Shown here piece after piece: positions 30,420-34,393 of a stretch of 34,393 nucleotides of DNA. The position numbers and the translations under genes are program-made. Below the pieces are notes generated by a model, which worked only from the letters and a program-made list of their open reading frames with translations, searched no databases and was not told the DNA's origin. This DNA comes from Planctomycetota bacterium (GTDB lineage: Bacteria; Planctomycetota; Phycisphaerae; Phycisphaerales; SM1A02), in NCBI GenBank assembly GCA_003671025.1, contig QWPW01000034.1, forward strand, positions 1-34,393, in the 5' to 3' direction. Numbering within the stretch: the first letter of the stretch is position 1; the number at the start of each line of letters is the position of its first letter.

Positions 30420-33284
30420 TTAGCCGTTCCACGCGTTGAGCAGGATGGTGAGGTCAGCGCCGTTGATGAATCCGTCGCCATCGATGTCACCCAGGCCCGA
30501 GCCGCCCCAACCGTTGAGCAGGATGGTGAGGTCAGCACCGTTGATGAATCCGTCGCCGTTGAGGTCAGCAGGAACTGCGCAGGTCACGCTGCTGATGCTG
30601 ATCTCGTCCACCGCCGCTTCGATGACCGAGCCCGTGCCCGCGTCGTCTGCGATGAAGCGGACCTTCACTTGCGCCGATGGCGTAACGAAGTCAGAGACGC
30701 GGAAAGACTTGGCAACCCAGCCGCCGCTGGTTTCTGGTCCGGTTGGACCGACGGTTTCCAACGCAACCCATGTCGTGCCGTTGTTGCCAGAGATTTGCAC
30801 GCGGAAGGTGTCCGCGTTCGGCGAACCGCCGCCGGTGTTGGAGTACCAACGTGCGTAGGAGACGGTCGAACCAGCTGCGAGCGCATTCATCGCGGGGGAG
30901 GTCAACGTGGTGAAGCCACCATCGACATCATTCGTGCCCACTGCACCGCCAGCGGCGCCTTGGCCGGTGAAGTAGCAGTTGACGCCTGGATTTGAGTAAT
31001 CATTTTCTGGTTGCACTTCGAGGCCGTTCGCCGTGCTCGCGACGGGATCTCCACGCACCCAGATTCCGGTGGTGGCGGTGTCGCCCGCAGTGGTCGTGGT
31101 CCAAGCCAATGCTGTCTCAACGGTGTCGTTGAACGTGGTCGCGGTGCCGGTGGCCGACAATGCCGAGTAGAGCGCAGTCGGCGCAGTCGCTGGTGAATAC
31201 GCGAGCGCTCCACCAGGAGTCGACGCCGAGAAGTAGTACTGCAAGGTTGAGCCACATGCCGAAGCGGGCAGCGTCGCCGTGTACGAGTTCGCCGCGCCTT
31301 CGGTCATGCTGCCCTGCGTGAAGGCGCCCGAGGTTCCGACGCGGTAGAAGATCTTGCCCGAGCCCGAGAGCGGAACGCTCGCGATGCCCACCACATTCAC
31401 CGGGAATTGCGTTCCACCAGCAGGGCTGGCCAACGCGGGACGGCCAGCAGGGAAATCGAATCCGATCAGTTGCAGCGCAGGACCCGCGAGTCCGTGCGCG
31501 GAAAACGCCATGTTGATCGGCGAGTAGTTTGGCGTGCCGTTGGCGATGTTGCCGTCGTTGTCATCGAGCGTCAAGAAGTCGATGGTGATCGAATTGGTGA
31601 TGCTCGTGCCCGAGTGCAACAGCACCGAGTCGCAGCAGAGGTTCGAGAGAATCGAACGGTAGGTTGATGGATAGAGCGCGAGGAGGTTGTTGCGCAGGCT
31701 CCACACGCAGCCGCTGAGGAGCGTGCCGCACGCATGGATTGCAGAACCCGCAGATGAGCAACCCGTCGCCGAATACTGCACGGTGTTGTTCGCATCGCGA
31801 AGACCAGTCGCGCACGTCTGGAAGCCGACGGCGAGACGCGACTCGTCGACGACGAGCACGCCCATGACGTCGCCAAAGCCTTCGCCGTACGCGCCTTGGC
31901 CGGAGCCGGCTGTCGCGACGATGTGGTGTCCATACTCGTGATGAACGATGGGGCCAAACGCCGTGTTGTTGCAACCACCACCAGCGGGATAAAAGTTGAT
32001 CGAACTGCCGTCATAGAACGCGTTGCACGTTCCTGAGACTTGCACATTGATCGGCCACGACAACTGCGTGCCCAAGGTGGGGAACGATGGGTTGTGGGTG
32101 AGCAAGAGGTCGCGCACCATGTTCGCTTGGACGTACGCGTTCACTTCGGCGCGGTCGGATTCATCCGTGTTCAAGCTGTTGTGCAGGAACGAGAGCAATC
32201 CACCGGTGCTCGATTGCGACTGCGTGCTTTCCGCGCCAACGATATCGTTGACATTGAAGTAACGACCCGCGGTCAACATCGTCGAGACGATGGTGAGGTT
32301 CGCTCCCGCAGCGTTGGGGATGACCACGTTGCCCGCCGCGTTGGCGTAGTAGCTGGTCGCGCCCACAGCAACACGCGCGTACGGCAGCGGCGTCGAAGCT
32401 TCGGGATTGCACGCGTCGGCGGCAGAGCCCGTGGTGGCGATGCCGTTGACGGTGACGTTGATGTCCGCGTGGGAGATCTGATCCTCTTGGAACAAGATCT
32501 TGCCGCTCGCCGCATCAACGACGTAGAGCATGCGCTGATAGAGCTCGCGGTCAAACACGCCCGTACCAGTCACGATGAACTTGATCGCGAGACGTGGAGT
32601 GGTCGCGGTGGCCTCTTCGTAGCCCGCCCAGATGACTTGTTCTTGATTGGAGATAGTCGCGCCTGGACCGAACTGATTGAGCGGCGAACGCGAAGCCTTG
32701 CTCACATTGACTTTCGAAGGCGAGATCGGCCGTCCAGTAAACGTCGCAGGGAAATCTCCAAGGTTCTTGAGCGCGTTGGCGACGAGCACCAGCGGCGAGC
32801 CCGGCTCATTGCGCACGAGGCATCGCACATCGCCGCGGAAGACAGGCACGCCGTTGACGTGTTGGCTGTATCCGACCAGCGAGAAGCGGTAGGTTTCGGT
32901 GGCGGGGTCGTAGCCCATCGGCACGACGTGGGTGCCTTCGGAGTTTGGACCGACGGCCATCAGATGATTGAAATCGCTTGAGAGCACCGCGGCGTTCGCG
33001 CGCAGGAAGCTGTCGGCGCTGGCAACGGGGTTGGCTCCGTGCGAGAACGCAGCGCCGTAAATGCGGGCAATTGCGCCGTTTTCTTCGATGAATCCAGTGC
33101 CAGGATTGTTCTCAAGGAACGAAGCGCCGATGGGGCTCGCCGAGATTTCGCCGACATTCTGGATAGGGCTGACTTGCGCACTCAGGGTGGTTGATGCCAC
33201 ACCAACGGCAGCGACAAGTGAAAAAGCGAACGTGAGAGGGAGCGTGGCGGCGATTGCCGTCTTACGCGAATTGCTTACTGACAT
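30420..33284 (-). CDS. Secreted zinc metalloprotease (fungalysin-like) with dockerin-like end
   Basis: A 954-residue exported protease. The start at ATG 33284 is fixed by AAGGAG at 33290-33295 and a clear signal peptide (AATLPLTFAFSLVAAVGVAS, cut near LSAQ). Residues about 40-290 form a pro-region of FTP/PepSY pattern, including VVDAASGKILFQED. The zinc site HEYGH (H449, E450, H453) is in GPIVHHEYGHHI, and E468 in AYGEGFGDVMG is the likely third ligand, as in M36-type enzymes. A beta-sandwich region follows (VNVVGIASVPLSGSGKIFYR). The last 50 residues hold two copies of DGFINGADLTILLN, the calcium-binding dockerin-like repeat common in planctomycete secreted proteins. The frame runs on upstream to 34058, antisense to smpB, and this part is not coding. 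Substrates are unknown. Confidence 0.92.
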   Translation of the reverse strand: MSVSNSRKTAIAATLPLTFAFSLVAAVGVASTTLSAQVSPIQNVGEISASPIGASFLENNPGTGFIEENGAIARIYGAAFSHGANPVASADSFLRANAAVLSSDFNHLMAVGPNSEGTHVVPMGYDPATETYRFSLVGYSQHVNGVPVFRGDVRCLVRNEPGSPLVLVANALKNLGDFPATFTGRPISPSKVNVSKASRSPLNQFGPGATISNQEQVIWAGYEEATATTPRLAIKFIVTGTGVFDRELYQRMLYVVDAASGKILFQEDQISHADINVTVNGIATTGSAADACNPEASTPLPYARVAVGATSYYANAAGNVVIPNAAGANLTIVSTMLTAGRYFNVNDIVGAESTQSQSSTGGLLSFLHNSLNTDESDRAEVNAYVQANMVRDLLLTHNPSFPTLGTQLSWPINVQVSGTCNAFYDGSSINFYPAGGGCNNTAFGPIVHHEYGHHIVATAGSGQGAYGEGFGDVMGVLVVDESRLAVGFQTCATGLRDANNTVQYSATGCSSAGSAIHACGTLLSGCVWSLRNNLLALYPSTYRSILSNLCCDSVLLHSGTSITNSITIDFLTLDDNDGNIANGTPNYSPINMAFSAHGLAGPALQLIGFDFPAGRPALASPAGGTQFPVNVVGIASVPLSGSGKIFYRVGTSGAFTQGSMTEGAANSYTATLPASACGSTLQYYFSASTPGGALAYSPATAPTALYSALSATGTATTFNDTVETALAWTTTTAGDTATTGIWVRGDPVASTANGLEVQPENDYSNPGVNCYFTGQGAAGGAVGTNDVDGGFTTLTSPAMNALAAGSTVSYARWYSNTGGGSPNADTFRVQISGNNGTTWVALETVGPTGPETSGGWVAKSFRVSDFVTPSAQVKVRFIADDAGTGSVIEAAVDEISISSVTCAVPADLNGDGFINGADLTILLNGWGGSGLGDIDGDGFINGADLTILLNAWNG

Positions 33285-33476
33285 CGAGACTCCTTCGAAA
33301 TTTTTGATGAGACTACAGCGGCGCTCGCGCTGCCTATCGCGCGATGCCCTATCTTGGATCACTTTCGCTGAACTGCCTACAGCGATCCATAAAAAACAGG
33401 AAGATTGTGATAGTCGATGTTCGAGTGGATGGTTCGCTCGATCAAACAACGACGAGTGATTTGGATCGTGTCGCAC

Positions 33477-33965
33477 ATGAGTAAGCGCAAAAAAGATTCC
33501 GAGGCTGATCACTCCCCTGTGATCGAGAACCGCAAGGCTCGGTTCGACTACGCCATCACCGACACGCTCGAATGCGGCCTCAAACTCGTGGGAACCGAGG
33601 TGAAGAGCCTGCGACTGGGACAGGCAAGCCTCGCCGAAGGTTGGATCCGCGCGCAGGTCGAGCCGCCCGAATTCGCGCTCCTCAACGTCACCATCGCCGA
33701 ATATCCGCCCGCGGGAATGCACCGCCAGCATGACCCGATAAGGGTGCGCCGACTTCTCGCCCACAGCCGCGAAATCGTCAAGATGGCCACCGCCGCACGC
33801 GCCATCGGAGCAACGCTCGTGCCCCTCAAAATCTATTGGGTGAAGGGGCGAGCAAAGATCCTCATCGGCATCGGTCTGGGCAAGAAGCAACACGACAAAC
33901 GACAGGATCTGGCCAAGCGCGAGGACCGGCGGGATATGGATCGCGCGACGAGCCGGCGGCGGTAG
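33477..33965 (+). CDS. smpB: SsrA-binding protein
   Basis: Partner of tmRNA in rescue of stalled ribosomes. The 162-residue protein starts at ATG 33477 (MSKRKKDSEADH) and contains the beta-barrel motifs ENRKARFDYAITDTLECGLK, LVGTEVKSLR and GQASLAEGWIR. The family then continues with HDPIRVRRLLAHSREI, LVPLKIYWVKGRAKILIGIG and GKKQHDKRQDLAKREDRRDM, and ends in a basic helix tail (RATSRRR). Length is standard. The frame is open twenty codons further up, but that part has no family similarity. It is divergent from the metalloprotease gene. The ssrA gene itself is not seen within this window. Confidence 0.97.
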   Translation: MSKRKKDSEADHSPVIENRKARFDYAITDTLECGLKLVGTEVKSLRLGQASLAEGWIRAQVEPPEFALLNVTIAEYPPAGMHRQHDPIRVRRLLAHSREIVKMATAARAIGATLVPLKIYWVKGRAKILIGIGLGKKQHDKRQDLAKREDRRDMDRATSRRR

Positions 33966-34115
33966 GGCCCATGCGTAACCGCACGGAGGTGGTGCGTTCC
34001 GAGTGGGGCAGTTCCGCGAGTGTGGATCCGTGAACGGCATCCGCGCGTTCGGTGTCACGCATTCCCGCGCGGCTTCGAGTGCTCAATCTTTCTGCAGTCG
34101 ATTGACCACTCTCCT

Positions 34116-34143
34116 TTGACCTCGCTCTGTTGCGTGATAAGTT
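34116..34143 (+). promoter_or_regulatory. Possible promoter of the type-3 repeat protein gene
   Basis: TTGACC (34116-34121) and TAAGTT (34138-34143) are 16 bases apart, about 45 bases before the proposed start. The -10 match is weak, so this is only a suggestion. Confidence 0.25.
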
Positions 34144-34188
34144 TCATCTGTCTCAACTCAACGGTAATGAATGGGAATGGATGCACCT

Positions 34189-34393
34189 ATGACCAATCGA
34201 TCGGCTCTCGCGGCATTCACCTACGCAACTCTTTGCACGCTGCTGTGCGCAGCTCCCGTCTACGCGCAAGATGGCGACGGCGATGGCGTGCGCGATGCGA
34301 GCGACAACTGTCCGCTCATCGCCAATCCCACGCAGTCGGATTGCGATAGCAACGGAGTGGGGGATGCGTGCCAGACTTCGGTCACGCGAACAA
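34189..34393 (+). CDS. Secreted thrombospondin type-3 repeat protein, N-terminal part (cut by window edge)
   Basis: The first 68 residues are present. MTNRSALAAFTYATLCTLLC with APVYAQ forms a signal peptide. It is followed by DGDGDGVRDASDNCPLIANP and TQSDCDSNGVGDACQ, a thrombospondin type-3 calcium-binding repeat with its two flanking cysteines. In-frame ATGs at 34171 and 34177 are alternative starts; stop codons lie directly before 34171 (TAA TGA), so the true start is one of the three. Such repeats occur in large planctomycete surface proteins, where they act as stiff calcium-bound linkers. The gene continues beyond 34393, so domain content cannot be judged. Confidence 0.8.
   Translation, partial: MTNRSALAAFTYATLCTLLCAAPVYAQDGDGDGVRDASDNCPLIANPTQSDCDSNGVGDACQTSVTRT

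Noticed and set aside
33285-34058. Extension of the metalloprotease frame to 1212 codons
   Set aside because: It runs antisense through smpB, while a strong ribosome-binding site and signal peptide fix the start at 33284.

Overview
The window looks like chromosomal DNA from a GC-rich planctomycete, most likely class Phycisphaerae. The clearest lineage marks are two Asp-rich dockerin-like repeats of the form DLNGDGFINGADL at the end of a secreted metalloprotease, a thrombospondin-type-3 repeat protein, a secreted YHYH-type protein, a periplasmic Tricorn-type peptidase, and a PDZ protein followed by a solenoid of about twelve VDxAGxDxY repeats. Shine-Dalgarno sites are mostly weak and none of the three tRNAs encodes CCA. 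No prophage, insertion sequence or CRISPR array is visible; most of the content is housekeeping and lineage-specific cell-envelope genes.

Layout. 1-518: start of a secreted YHYH-like protein (minus, cut by the window edge). 859-1060: tRNA-Gly(GCC) with its terminator, followed by an imperfect tandem copy of the tRNA 3' end plus terminator. 1293-7142 (all minus): small DUF6804-like membrane protein, Tricorn-type protease, formylglycine-generating enzyme, tRNA-Ser(UGA). 7213-14406 (minus): a tightly packed cluster read in the order prfB (RF2, with a +1 frameshift site on a UAA codon), ABC-type ATPase, GH133 debranching enzyme, GH63-type glucosidase. 14479-18586 (plus): class I aminotransferase, then a membrane hybrid histidine kinase whose end overlaps a 17-codon stub of a response regulator. 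18699-22552 (minus): coiled-coil protein, STAS protein, lone NuoB, exported alpha/beta hydrolase. 22926-23783 (plus): HRI1/lipocalin-like protein. 23928-28183 (minus): RsuA/RluB-type pseudouridine synthase with a very long repetitive basic tail, coupled by an ATGA overlap to the PDZ-solenoid protein. 28250-30028 (plus): FmdB-like small protein, DUF429 protein and QueE. 30108-30192: tRNA-Leu(GAG). 30420-33284 (minus): secreted HEYGHH metalloprotease with dockerin-like end. 33477-33965 (plus): SmpB. 34189 to the edge: start of the type-3 repeat protein.

How the genes work together. The GH133 and GH63 enzymes suggest breakdown of branched alpha-glucans or related glucosides, and share a probable transcript with RF2 and an unusual ATPase that has no permease beside it. 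The Tricorn protease, FGE, metalloprotease, hydrolase, YHYH and solenoid proteins all begin with likely export signals and describe a well-equipped periplasm or cell surface. The FmdB-like, DUF429 and QueE genes form a small coupled plus-strand operon that may link 7-deazaguanine chemistry to an RNase H-fold protein of unknown role.

The observations most worth a second look are the prfB frameshift site on UAA without an evident SD-like stimulator, the response-regulator stub behind the hybrid kinase, the duplicated tRNA-Gly 3' end with a compensatory base-pair change in the copied terminator, the ATPase with Asp in place of the Q-loop Gln, and the solenoid protein.
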